This document shows positions 16,876 to 24,838 of a stretch of 64,000 nucleotides of DNA, piece after piece; positions within the stretch are counted from its first letter, which is position 1; each line of letters starts with the position of its first letter. The translations under genes were made by a program, and so were the position numbers. The notes below the pieces were generated by a model. It was not told the DNA's origin. It searched no databases and worked only from the letters and a program-made list of their open reading frames with translations. This DNA is from an uncultured Sphingomonadales bacterium (GTDB taxonomy: Bacteria; Pseudomonadota; Alphaproteobacteria; Sphingomonadales; Sphingomonadaceae), in assembly GCA_903839675.1 (NCBI GenBank), contig CAIMDB010000028.1, forward strand, positions 248,001 to 312,000. The letters run 5' to 3'.

Positions 16876-17790
16876 CTAATCCTTTGACCGGTCGGGCTGG
16901 CGCACCATGAGGAGTGCCAGCCCGATCAGCCCTGCGCCGATCCAGTCGGGCAAGGCCAGCATTTCTCCATAGCTGATCCAGCCCATCGTGGCTGAGACCA
17001 CTGGCTGCGTGAGCAGCGCCAGCCCAAAAACGAGCGGCGTGACACGCCCAAGGGCATACACCATCATCCCCTGACCGATTAGCTGGCTGACCACCGCCAG
17101 TGCGATGACCGGCGTCCAATTCCGCGGCATGATCGTTTCGCCGAGCGCCAGCGCGATCAACAGCAGCGGCAGGATGGTTGCAACCGTGGACCAGGCCAGC
17201 AACGTCCAGCTTTGCAACTGCGCGCGCGCCTGCGCGACGACGACCAGATAGGCCGTGTAGAACAGGCCGGCAGCAAGGCAGAGCATATCGCCGAGCAGGT
17301 TCTGCGTGCTGAGTTCTGCGGACCGACCCAGCAACAGGACAGTGCCGATGGTCGCGACAGCAAAGGCCGTCCCTTCCCGGCGCGTCGGCCAGGCGCGCGC
17401 CACAAGGAAACCCCAGACAGGGAAAAACAGGCTCGCCGCATTGGCAAAGAGCGTGGCGTTGGCCATCTTGGTTTTGAGAATGCCAATATGCCAGGCGGCC
17501 AGGTCAACGGCGAAGAACAGGCCCGACAACAGCATCGTCCAATAGAGCGCGTTGCTTGGCAGGGTCAGCGGCTGGCGGCGATAGGCGGCGATCAGGAAGA
17601 GCACAGGTGCTGCCAGCGCTAAGCGCCACATGGCCGAGGCGCTTGGGCCAACATCGGCCATACGCACGAGCCATGGCCCGAAGGCGAGAGCAAAGTTTCC
17701 AATCAGCAACGCCGCGATGACAGCGGCCCGGCTGCCAACTTCTTGCCCCCCAAGAGATTGTTGCTGTTGCGTGGACCCCATCGCCCTCAT
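16876..17790 (-). CDS. DMT-superfamily (EamA) permease
   Basis: 304 residues forming two EamA repeats with about ten membrane helices; recognisable are AMWRLALAAPVLFLIAAYRR in the first repeat and PLVFGLALLTQPVVSATMGWISYGE in the second. EamA proteins export amino acids, metabolites or other small molecules across the inner membrane; the substrate cannot be told. Ends next to the stop of the PuuD-like gene (converging, no gap) and diverges from the old yellow enzyme gene over 38 bp. Confidence 0.82.
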   Translation of the reverse strand: MRAMGSTQQQQSLGGQEVGSRAAVIAALLIGNFALAFGPWLVRMADVGPSASAMWRLALAAPVLFLIAAYRRQPLTLPSNALYWTMLLSGLFFAVDLAAWHIGILKTKMANATLFANAASLFFPVWGFLVARAWPTRREGTAFAVATIGTVLLLGRSAELSTQNLLGDMLCLAAGLFYTAYLVVVAQARAQLQSWTLLAWSTVATILPLLLIALALGETIMPRNWTPVIALAVVSQLIGQGMMVYALGRVTPLVFGLALLTQPVVSATMGWISYGEMLALPDWIGAGLIGLALLMVRQPDRSKD

Positions 17791-17828
17791 ATCCGTTAGC
17801 CGAACTCACAAAGCAACTAGGGGCCCAC

Positions 17829-18902
17829 ATGCCGACACTTTTCGATCCGATTGATCTTGGGGCCATTCATTGCCCGAACCGCATCCTGATGGCGCCACTG
17901 ACCCGCGGCCGCGCCGACCCCGGCCATATCCCCAATGATCTGATGCGCCTCTATTATGAGCAGCGCGCGTCGGCGGGCCTCATCATCTCGGAAGCCACAG
18001 GCATTTCGCAGGAAGGCCTTGGCTGGCCATCCGCACCGGGCATCTGGACCGATGCGCAGACCGAAGGCTGGAAGCCTGTGACAGAGGCCGTGCACAAGGC
18101 CGATGGTCGCATCATCCTTCAGCTGTGGCACATGGGTCGTCTGGTCCACTCCAGCTATAACAACGGCCCCGGCGTCTCGTCTTCGGCCACAACTGGTCCG
18201 GGCCACGCCTATACCAAGACGGGCAAGCAGCCGCTGGAAGAAGCCCGCGCCTTGCGCCTTGATGAAATCCCCCGCCTGATCGGCGATTATGTGAAGGCCG
18301 CTGAAAACGCGAAGAAGGCGGGCTTTGACGGCGTCCAGATCCACAGCGCGAACGGCTATCTGCTCGACCAGTTTTTGCGCGACAACAGCAATTTCCGTGA
18401 CGATGCCTATGGCGGCTCCATTGAAAACCGAATCCGCCTGACGACCGAAGTCACAGCGGCTCTGTGCGATGTGTGGGGCGCGGACCGCGTCTCTGTCCGC
18501 CTGTCCCCCAATGGCGATTCACAAGGCGCGGATGACAGCAACCCCGAAGGCCTGTTCACGGCTGCCGCGGCCGCATTACAGAAGCTCAACATCGGCTTTC
18601 TGGAACTGCGCGAACCCGGCCCTGACGGCACCTTCGGGCGGACCGATGTGCCCAAGCAGTCCCCCGCGATCCGCAAAGTCTTCACCAACAAGCTGGTGCT
18701 CAATTCCGACCTGACAGCCGAAGACGGAAACGCCCTGATCGCTTCGGGGCAGGCGGACGCTGTCAGCTATGGCCGTCCCTATATCTCCAACCCGGATCTT
18801 GCTGAGCGTATCCGCGATGGCAAGGCATGGACCGAGACCAACATGGCAACTTGGTACACACCGGGCCTAGAAGGCTATACGGATTATCCGGTGGCTGGGT
18901 GA
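17829..18902 (+). CDS. Alkene reductase, old yellow enzyme family (NemA-like)
   Basis: 357 residues of an FMN-dependent TIM-barrel ene-reductase. The start PTLFDPIDLGAIHCPNRILMAPLTRGRA, the substrate-binding GFDGVQIHSANGYLLDQFLRD and the tail VSYGRPYISNPDLAERI are diagnostic. It reduces activated alkenes, nitro-esters or quinones with NAD(P)H in the cytoplasm; a role in detoxifying electrophiles is typical. It stands alone, followed by a G/C-rich palindrome at 18961-18982. Confidence 0.92.
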   Translation: MPTLFDPIDLGAIHCPNRILMAPLTRGRADPGHIPNDLMRLYYEQRASAGLIISEATGISQEGLGWPSAPGIWTDAQTEGWKPVTEAVHKADGRIILQLWHMGRLVHSSYNNGPGVSSSATTGPGHAYTKTGKQPLEEARALRLDEIPRLIGDYVKAAENAKKAGFDGVQIHSANGYLLDQFLRDNSNFRDDAYGGSIENRIRLTTEVTAALCDVWGADRVSVRLSPNGDSQGADDSNPEGLFTAAAAALQKLNIGFLELREPGPDGTFGRTDVPKQSPAIRKVFTNKLVLNSDLTAEDGNALIASGQADAVSYGRPYISNPDLAERIRDGKAWTETNMATWYTPGLEGYTDYPVAG

Positions 18903-18960
18903 GGTCGGTTAGGCCCTCCCCACTGCGACTAAGGCGACCGAAAGCCGCCTAAGTCTCGCT

Positions 18961-18982
18961 CCCCTCCCGCAAGCGGGAGGGG
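18961..18982. repeat. Short perfect palindrome (10-bp arms)
   Basis: CCCCTCCCGC-AA-GCGGGAGGGG is an exact hairpin between the converging old yellow enzyme and ribH genes. Similar CCCTCCCGCAAGCGGGAGGG elements are common intergenic repeats in proteobacteria and may also stop transcription; no clear U-run follows on either side. Confidence 0.6.
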
Positions 18983-19010
18983 TTGGGGGAGGGCCTGTCC
19001 CGAATTCAGA

Positions 19011-19430
19011 TCAACCGAACTGAGACTTCAACTCCAGCAACGCAATCGCTGCCTTGGCCGCTTCGCCGCCCTTGTCCTTCTGCGTCGGATCCGCGCGGAC
19101 GAGGGCCTGCTGCTCATTCTCGACAGTCAAAATGCCATTACCGATGGCAATCCCGTCCATGGTCAGCGCCATAATGCCGCGTGCGCTTTCGCCCGCGACG
19201 ATTTCAAAATGATAGGTCTCACCGCGAATGACGACGCCAATGGCGACAAAGCCGTCATAGCGCCCGCTTTCCGCGGCCAGCGCAATCGCACCGGGGATTT
19301 CAAGCGCGCCGGGGACAGTGATGACGTCGGCCTTATGGCCTTCGTCTTCGAGCGCCGCCTTTGCCCCTTCGACCAGCATGTCGTTGAGGTGATCATAAAA
19401 ACGGGCCTCGACGATCAGAAACTTTGCCAT
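19011..19430 (-). CDS. ribH: 6,7-dimethyl-8-ribityllumazine synthase
   Basis: 139 residues, the usual length. [33 protein letters not shown], the [14 protein letters not shown] block with the catalytic His, and [13 protein letters not shown] are diagnostic. It joins the ribityl-pyrimidinedione with dihydroxybutanone phosphate, the step before riboflavin synthase. ATG at 19430 chosen because the family starts there; a longer frame exists into the preceding gene. It begins 4 nt after the stop of the HTH-RibB fusion gene, with which it is surely co-transcribed. Confidence 0.95.
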   Translation of the reverse strand: MAKFLIVEARFYDHLNDMLVEGAKAALEDEGHKADVITVPGALEIPGAIALAAESGRYDGFVAIGVVIRGETYHFEIVAGESARGIMALTMDGIAIGNGILTVENEQQALVRADPTQKDKGGEAAKAAIALLELKSQFG

Positions 19431-19434
19431 GGAC

Positions 19435-20712
19435 TTATGCCTCCGGAATGGGGCGCTCGCCCACGATGTTGATGCCATAGCCTTCAATGCCAACGACATT
19501 GCGGTGGGCGTTGGTCAGAAGAATCATGTCGTGAATGCCAAGATCGGCGAGGATCTGCGCGCCAATGCCATAGCTGCGCAAATCCATTTCCGGCGCCTTG
19601 CCAGAGGCCGCGCTAATTTCACGCGTGAGCGAGTCCGCGTCTCCGGGCATCAGCAGCACGATCACACCTGCGCCAGCCGTTCCAATTTCCGCCATAGCGC
19701 GCTGCAGGGTCCGCTTGCGCGGTCCGGGTGCACCCAACACATCAGAGAAGATCGAGATGCCGTGCATGCGCACCAGCGTCGGCTCCCCTTCGACCACGCG
19801 GCCCTTTTGCAGGACGATGTTGACCGATCCATCGACCTTGTTGCGATAGGTCTTGGCCGTCCATTCCCCGCCATAATCCGAGACGAAAGGCGCTTCGGAC
19901 ACGCATTCGACCAGATGGTCATGCTTGCGCCGATATTCGATGAGGTCACGGATCGTGCCCATCTTCAAATTATGCATCCGCGCGAAGGAGACGAGGTCAT
20001 CCATGCGCGCCATGGTGCCGTCATCCTTCATGATCTCGCAGATCACGCCCGACGGGTTAAGCCCGGCCAGACGCGAAATGTCGACGGCTGCTTCGGTATG
20101 GCCCGCGCGCACCAACACGCCGCCATCGCGGGCGATCAGCGGGAAGACATGGCCAGGCGTCACAATATCATCGCGGCCCTTGGACGAATCGATGGCGACA
20201 GACACGGTGCGGGCACGGTCGCCTGCTGAAATGCCGGTCGTCACGCCTTCGCGTGCTTCGATAGAGGTGGTGAACGCTGTTTCGTGGCGCGTGCCGTTGG
20301 CGCGGCTCATCAGTTCAAGGCCGAGGTCCTCAACGCGCTTCTTGGTCAGCGTGAGGCAGACGAGCCCACGGCCATGCGTGGCCATGAAGTTGATCGCATC
20401 GGGCGTTGCCATTTGCGCAGGGATCACAAGATCGCCTTCATTCTCACGGTCTTCATCATCGACGAGGATGAACATGCGGCCATTGCGCGCTTCCTCAATG
20501 ATTTCCTCAATGGGGACGAGCGCGGGGCTATCGTCGCTGGCGAAGAGATAGGCCTCCAGCTTGCGCAGCGTCTCTGCCGTCGGGTTCCAGTCGGGCTGGT
20601 CCAGATCGCGCAGCGTGTTGGCATGGAGGCCGGCTGCACGGGCAAGGCCGGAACGGGATAAGCCACCGTCGGTGACGAGGCTGCGGAGCTTTTCGATGAG
20701 TTGTGTAGACAT
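19435..20712 (-). CDS. ribB: HTH / 3,4-dihydroxy-2-butanone-4-phosphate synthase / degenerate GTP cyclohydrolase II fusion
   Basis: 425 residues in three parts. Residues 1-55 form a helix-turn-helix ([22 protein letters not shown]). Residues 65-270 are an intact Rib[23 protein letters not shown] and [24 protein letters not shown], making dihydroxybutanone phosphate from ribulose 5-phosphate. Residues 275-425 resemble GTP cyclohydrolase II but lack its zinc cysteines (the CLTGD...RCDC region reads [14 protein letters not shown]), so RibA activity is not expected and a separate RibA must exist. The DNA-binding part and a palindrome upstream suggest autoregulation. Operon order is ribD-ribE-ribB-ribH. 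Confidence 0.9.
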   Translation of the reverse strand: MSTQLIEKLRSLVTDGGLSRSGLARAAGLHANTLRDLDQPDWNPTAETLRKLEAYLFASDDSPALVPIEEIIEEARNGRMFILVDDEDRENEGDLVIPAQMATPDAINFMATHGRGLVCLTLTKKRVEDLGLELMSRANGTRHETAFTTSIEAREGVTTGISAGDRARTVSVAIDSSKGRDDIVTPGHVFPLIARDGGVLVRAGHTEAAVDISRLAGLNPSGVICEIMKDDGTMARMDDLVSFARMHNLKMGTIRDLIEYRRKHDHLVECVSEAPFVSDYGGEWTAKTYRNKVDGSVNIVLQKGRVVEGEPTLVRMHGISIFSDVLGAPGPRKRTLQRAMAEIGTAGAGVIVLLMPGDADSLTREISAASGKAPEMDLRSYGIGAQILADLGIHDMILLTNAHRNVVGIEGYGINIVGERPIPEA

Positions 20713-20723
20713 GAATCCTGAAA

Positions 20724-20741
20724 ATCACATCATAGTGTGAT
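20724..20741. promoter_or_regulatory. Palindrome upstream of the HTH-RibB gene
   Basis: ATCACA-TCATAG-TGTGAT is a perfect 6+6 dyad 12-29 nt before the ribB start codon. On the coding strand it contains a TATGAT hexamer that could serve as a -10 element, so a bound protein would block transcription. A second dyad, TCAATG-N10-CATTGA (20744-20765), lies directly upstream. No FMN riboswitch sequence is seen. Binding by the HTH domain of RibB is inferred. Confidence 0.5.
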
Positions 20742-20767
20742 CGTCAATGATTCATTTCACATTGAGA

Positions 20768-21382
20768 TTATCGCGCCGCGCTCAAACGTTCCTGCATCCG
20801 CGCCAAATAGCGGGCGAGGACATCAATCTCGACATTGACCTGCTGGCCCTCCGCCAGATCGCCCAGCGCTGTAACGTCCCAAGTGTGCGGAATGATGTTG
20901 AGGCCAAAAGTTGCGGTGCCGTCCGCATTGTCCGCAACGCTGTTGACCGTCAACGAGACGCCGTCGACGGTTACGGAGCCCTTCGTCGCGATATAAGGCG
21001 CAATCTCTGCACCCACCGTCACGGAGACGCGATGCGAATCGCCTTCGGGCGCGATAGCAGCAATGGTGCCGACGCCATCAACATGGCCGGTCACGATATG
21101 CCCACCCAATTCATCGCCGATCTTGAGCGCGCGTTCCAGATTGAGGCGGCGGCCCTGCGCCCACATCGCATTCGATGTTTTGGACGCTGTTTCCGCCGAG
21201 GCGTCGATGGCGAACCAGTCTGCACCCTTGTCCACAACAGTGAGGCACACGCCCGAACAGGCGATAGAGGCACCGAGATCCACGCCCGACATGTCATAGC
21301 CGCACTGAATGATCAGCCGCAGATCCCCGCGCTGTTCTGCCTTGGTGATTGTGCCAACGTCGGTGATGATACCTGTGAACAT
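20768..21382 (-). CDS. ribE: Riboflavin synthase alpha subunit
   Basis: 204 residues with the duplicated lumazine-binding fold: MFTGIITDVGTI at the start, SIACSGVCLTVVD in the first half and VTVDGVSLTVNSV plus GHVDGVG in the second. It converts two lumazine molecules to riboflavin and a pyrimidine. ATG at 21382 is the family start; the longer frame upstream overlaps ribD. Spacing to ribD is 13 nt, and 55 nt to the ribB fusion, where a palindromic candidate operator is found. Confidence 0.94.
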   Translation of the reverse strand: MFTGIITDVGTITKAEQRGDLRLIIQCGYDMSGVDLGASIACSGVCLTVVDKGADWFAIDASAETASKTSNAMWAQGRRLNLERALKIGDELGGHIVTGHVDGVGTIAAIAPEGDSHRVSVTVGAEIAPYIATKGSVTVDGVSLTVNSVADNADGTATFGLNIIPHTWDVTALGDLAEGQQVNVEIDVLARYLARMQERLSAAR

Positions 21383-21395
21383 AGTCCGCCCCTTT

Positions 21396-22367
21396 TCAGG
21401 CCCGCTCGTAGACTTCGAGACTGTCCTTGCCAAGCGGGCGCGCATCAACGCGCCGCCATTGACCGTGCGCCTCAGCCAATGCCCCCAGCCCGATATCGGC
21501 AAGACAAGCTTTGCCCGCGCCAATAACGATGGGCGCACGGTAGAGCATCAGCCGGTCCACCAGACCCGCCTTCAAAAATGCCCCCGCCGTCTGCGCGCCG
21601 CCTTCCACCATCAGATAGTGGACATGCGCCAATCCTGAAATCTGCTCGGGCGATGCAAGGCCAAGCCATCCGTCTGGTGCTTCCGACTTTGAAAGGAGCG
21701 CACGCGCCGGAGATTGCGATTCCAAGCCTGAAAGCCGAACGTCGAGCCTTGGGGCATCCGCATCAAATGTGCCGCGCCCGACAAGGATCATGTTGCTGCG
21801 CGACCGCTCCAAATGGCCATGGCTGCGCGCCGTATCTCCGGTGATCCACTTGCTCTCCCCATCGGCCCTGGCGACGCAGCCGTCGAGCGAGGTGGCAAGC
21901 TTCAACGTGACAAAGGGCCGCCCCTGTTGCTGCTGCATGAGCCAACCCGCCATGGTCTGAGCCGCTTCTGCGGCCATCAGCCCGGCCTCCACCGCAATGC
22001 CAGCGGCTTGCAAGCGCGCAATGCCTTGGCCGTTGGTGCGGGGGTCAGGATCGGTCAGCGCAACCACGACCCGCGCGATACCCGCCGCAATCAGACTGTC
22101 AGTGCAATTGGGTCCGCGCGCACTTTCATGCGCACAGGGTTCCAGTGTGACATAGGCGGTCGCGCCTTTGGCCAGTTCCCCCGCCTGCGCCAGTGCCATC
22201 GCTTCAGCATGCGGGCGACCACCGGCTTGCGTCCACCCCCGGCCCACCACCGTGCCACGCGCGACGATGACGCAGCCGACATTGGGATTGGGAACCGTCC
22301 GCGCGCGGCCGCGTTGCGACAAAGCGAGTGCCGCCCCCATATACCGCCGGTCGTCAGACGTCGTCAC
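21396..22367 (-). CDS. ribD: Bifunctional pyrimidine deaminase/reductase RibD
   Basis: 323 residues. The N-terminal deaminase has the zinc motif HAEAMAL plus PCAHESARGPNC; the C-terminal reductase starts around residue 145 (FVTLKLATSLDGCVA) and includes the VEGGAQTAGAFL loop. It performs two successive steps on the GTP cyclohydrolase product. The reductase part is a little short compared with E. coli but complete. Its start overlaps by 4 nt the stop of the preceding small membrane-protein gene, so those two are coupled. Confidence 0.93.
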   Translation of the reverse strand: MTTSDDRRYMGAALALSQRGRARTVPNPNVGCVIVARGTVVGRGWTQAGGRPHAEAMALAQAGELAKGATAYVTLEPCAHESARGPNCTDSLIAAGIARVVVALTDPDPRTNGQGIARLQAAGIAVEAGLMAAEAAQTMAGWLMQQQQGRPFVTLKLATSLDGCVARADGESKWITGDTARSHGHLERSRSNMILVGRGTFDADAPRLDVRLSGLESQSPARALLSKSEAPDGWLGLASPEQISGLAHVHYLMVEGGAQTAGAFLKAGLVDRLMLYRAPIVIGAGKACLADIGLGALAEAHGQWRRVDARPLGKDSLEVYERA

Positions 22368-22714
22368 AGACCGAGTTCGTCCATCTTCTTGTCGATGGCC
22401 TTAAACGGCGCGCGGCGCTCCTCAAGGATGCGCTGCACTTCGGCCTCATGCTTCTTCCGGGCGGCCGTATCGATCTTCTGCTGCGCCTTGATCTGCTCAT
22501 CCGTCCGGTTGGGATCGAACTTTTCAACATAGACGATTTCAGGCGGGCGATACTCCATCGGCACCTGATCCAGATAGAAAAGACCCAGCCAGAACAAAGG
22601 AATGGCGATCGAGAGCACCGCAAACCCGAATTCGTGCCGGGTGCGCGCGCCCACAAAGGCGCGCAGATCGCGGAAGGCAGCCAAGGGATTAACCGGACGG
22701 GGGAAGAAACTCAT
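22364..22714 (-). CDS. Small membrane protein of unknown function upstream of ribD
   Basis: 116 residues, not assigned to a named family. It has one clear hydrophobic stretch (residues 28-48, FGFAVLSIAIPLFWLGLFYL) after a short basic N-terminus, and a charged, probably coiled-coil tail from residue 70 (NRTDEQIKAQQKIDTAARKKHEAEVQ). Single-pass inner-membrane topology with the tail in the periplasm or cytoplasm is likely. It is translationally coupled to ribD, so it belongs to the riboflavin transcription unit, but no role can be stated. Confidence 0.7.
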   Translation of the reverse strand: MSFFPRPVNPLAAFRDLRAFVGARTRHEFGFAVLSIAIPLFWLGLFYLDQVPMEYRPPEIVYVEKFDPNRTDEQIKAQQKIDTAARKKHEAEVQRILEERRAPFKAIDKKMDELGL

Positions 22715-22766
22715 GCCCGCTAAATAGGGACACTCAACGCGCGATGCTACCCCGTCCGGTATCCGG

Positions 22767-23405
22767 CTATCGTGGAATGACGAAACGGACCGTCATTTCC
22801 CGCCAACTTTCAACGGGATGCCCGTCTAAGGTGGCGGGGCGGAAGCGCCATTTGCGCAAGGCCTGATCCTTCGTTGCCTCAAAAAAGAGCGGATCATCTG
22901 CACGGATGGAGTCCACTGCCTTTACGCGCCCATCCACGCCAACAAGCACGCGCACGATAGCGACACCCTCGACGCCATCGGCCTGAAGACTGCGCGGATA
23001 TGGCGGCTGCGCTGTCCCGCGGGCCGTGAAGATTGGCTCGGTGCGGACGGGCAGCGGCCTTGGTGAATCTAGCACAATATCGGGGCCTGGCCCTGGCGTG
23101 ATGATGTCTGGCCCCGGGCCGGGGCCAGTGATTGTAATGCCCTTGCTGTTCGCGGGTCCGGCAAGGGGTGGCTTTGTTGCCGTCACCCGCGTCTCGCTTG
23201 TCGTTGATTTCTGGCGTTCAACCGGCCGGTCGATTGGTTTTGGCGGATTGAATGTCTGCGTCAGCACCAGTGGTGGTTCGGGCAAGTTGCTAATCAAACT
23301 CGGCGATGCTGTTGCAATGCCGAGGATGATCACGCCACTCATTAGGAAGGCGCCGCCCAGCCCTGCCGGGTCAACGCGGGTTCGGGTGGAGTCAGTAAAG
23401 CTCAT
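22767..23405 (-). CDS. TonB-family energy transducer
   Basis: 212 residues: a membrane anchor near residues 18-34, a proline-rich spacer with two GPGPGPDI-type repeats, and a C-terminal TonB domain (PPYPRSLQADGVEGVAIVRVLVGVDGRV...ALRKWRFRPATLDGHPV). TonB proteins span the periplasm and power outer-membrane receptors. No exbB or exbD is adjacent, so energy coupling is supplied elsewhere. A strong AGGAGAAGG ribosome site precedes the ATG. A TonB-dependent receptor at 56987-59002 is a possible, unproven client. Confidence 0.85.
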   Translation of the reverse strand: MSFTDSTRTRVDPAGLGGAFLMSGVIILGIATASPSLISNLPEPPLVLTQTFNPPKPIDRPVERQKSTTSETRVTATKPPLAGPANSKGITITGPGPGPDIITPGPGPDIVLDSPRPLPVRTEPIFTARGTAQPPYPRSLQADGVEGVAIVRVLVGVDGRVKAVDSIRADDPLFFEATKDQALRKWRFRPATLDGHPVESWREMTVRFVIPR

Positions 23406-23518
23406 GACATCCTTCTCCTATGATGGGGAGGCTTGAGCCTCCTCCGGAATAGGATGTTACAACGTGACATTCACTTTGCAAGAGAATTTGCAGAGCGCTA
23501 CATTGACCTACCAAAAAC

Positions 23519-24835
23519 TCAGTTCGCGGCCGCTTTTTCCAGCCGCGCAATGGCCCGCGCTTGGCCGATGAGCGGAAGCAGCGCCTTCATGTCAGGGCCA
23601 TGATCATGCCCGGTCAGCGCCTGCCGGAGCGGGAGGAACAGCGCCTTGCCCTTACGCCCACTCGACGCTTTGAGCGCATCGGTAAGCGCGTGCCAGGGGT
23701 CCGCATCCCACGCCAATGAAGCTGCAATTTTTACGGCCTCGGCCAGGTAGTCGCGGTCTTCGGCGGGAATATCGGCGTTCACCTCACCGGATACAACCGA
23801 CCACCAATCTGCCACATCGGCGAGCGTGGAGATATTGGGACGAATGGCATCCCAAGCCACCGCATCCATGCCGTCCGGTAACCGGTCCGCCACGGTTGCA
23901 AAATCTGTGTGATGAAGGATCTTCGCGTTCAATTGCGCAAGCTCCTCCTCGTCAAAACGCGCAGGGGCACGGCCGAAATGCCCAAAGTCGATGGTCGCCA
24001 CCAACGGCGAGGCAGTCGTCACCGGTTCCACCGGTTCACTTGTCCCAAGACGTGCAAGCAACGCGATGATCGCCATCGGCTCAATCCCGCGTTCCTTAAA
24101 AGCATCCATGCCGAGCGAGCCGAGCCGCTTGGACAGCTTGCCTTCGGTGCCGGTCAACAGCGCCTCATGTGCGAAGTGCGGGGGCGTGGCGCCAAGGGCT
24201 GCAAACATCTGAAGCTGGGTTGCGGTGTTGGTCACATGGTCTTCGCCGCGCACGACGTGCGTGATGCCCATGTCGATGTCATCAATCGCCGAGGGCAGCA
24301 TGTAGAGCCACGATCCGTCCGCACGGCGGATAACGGGGTCGGACATCAGCTTGGGGTCAAAATGCTGCGGTCCGCGCACAAGATCGGTCCACTCAATCAT
24401 GGCCTCATGATCAAGCTTGAAGCGCCAATGCGGCGCGCGACCCTCGGGCACCGGCGCATCGGCATCCTTGCGCTCATAGACGGGCGGCAGCCCGCGCCCG
24501 AGCAGCACCTTGCGGCGCAGATCAAGCTCTTCAGGCGTTTCATAGCAGGCATAGACGCGGCCTACGGCCTTCAGCTCTTCAAAGCGCCGCTCGTACAAAT
24601 CAAAGCGCGCCGACTGGCGCTCCTCGCCGTCCCAGTCGAGACCGAGCCAGCGCAGATCGGCACGAATGCCGTCGACATACGCCTCTTTCGACCGCTCAAG
24701 ATCGGTGTCGTCGATGCGCAGCAGGAACTTGCCGCCATGCTTTTTCGCCCACATCCAGTTGTGGAGCGCGGTGCGGACATTGCCGACGTGCAAATTGCCG
24801 GTGGGCGACGGCGCGAAACGGGTGATCACAGTCAT
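23519..24835 (-). CDS. gltX: Glutamate--tRNA ligase
   Basis: 438 residues of a class I synthetase. The HIGH-type motif is SPTGNLHVGN near residue 9 and the KMSKS-type loop is EGKLSKRLGS near residue 245. It charges tRNA-Glu; many alphaproteobacteria carry two GluRS paralogs, one serving tRNA-Gln via amidation, and which one this is cannot be told from sequence alone. Slightly shorter than the E. coli enzyme (471). It starts 3 nt after the nadE stop on the same strand. Confidence 0.92.
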   Translation of the reverse strand: MTVITRFAPSPTGNLHVGNVRTALHNWMWAKKHGGKFLLRIDDTDLERSKEAYVDGIRADLRWLGLDWDGEERQSARFDLYERRFEELKAVGRVYACYETPEELDLRRKVLLGRGLPPVYERKDADAPVPEGRAPHWRFKLDHEAMIEWTDLVRGPQHFDPKLMSDPVIRRADGSWLYMLPSAIDDIDMGITHVVRGEDHVTNTATQLQMFAALGATPPHFAHEALLTGTEGKLSKRLGSLGMDAFKERGIEPMAIIALLARLGTSEPVEPVTTASPLVATIDFGHFGRAPARFDEEELAQLNAKILHHTDFATVADRLPDGMDAVAWDAIRPNISTLADVADWWSVVSGEVNADIPAEDRDYLAEAVKIAASLAWDADPWHALTDALKASSGRKGKALFLPLRQALTGHDHGPDMKALLPLIGQARAIARLEKAAAN

Positions 24836-24838
24836 GGC

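Noticed and set aside
18961-18982. The palindrome after the old yellow enzyme gene as a CRISPR or att site
   Set aside because: It occurs once in the window and has the form of a common intergenic palindrome.
20713-20767. FMN riboswitch in front of the ribB fusion or ribD
   Set aside because: None of the conserved RFN element motifs was seen there or before 22714; the ribB gap is only 55 bp.
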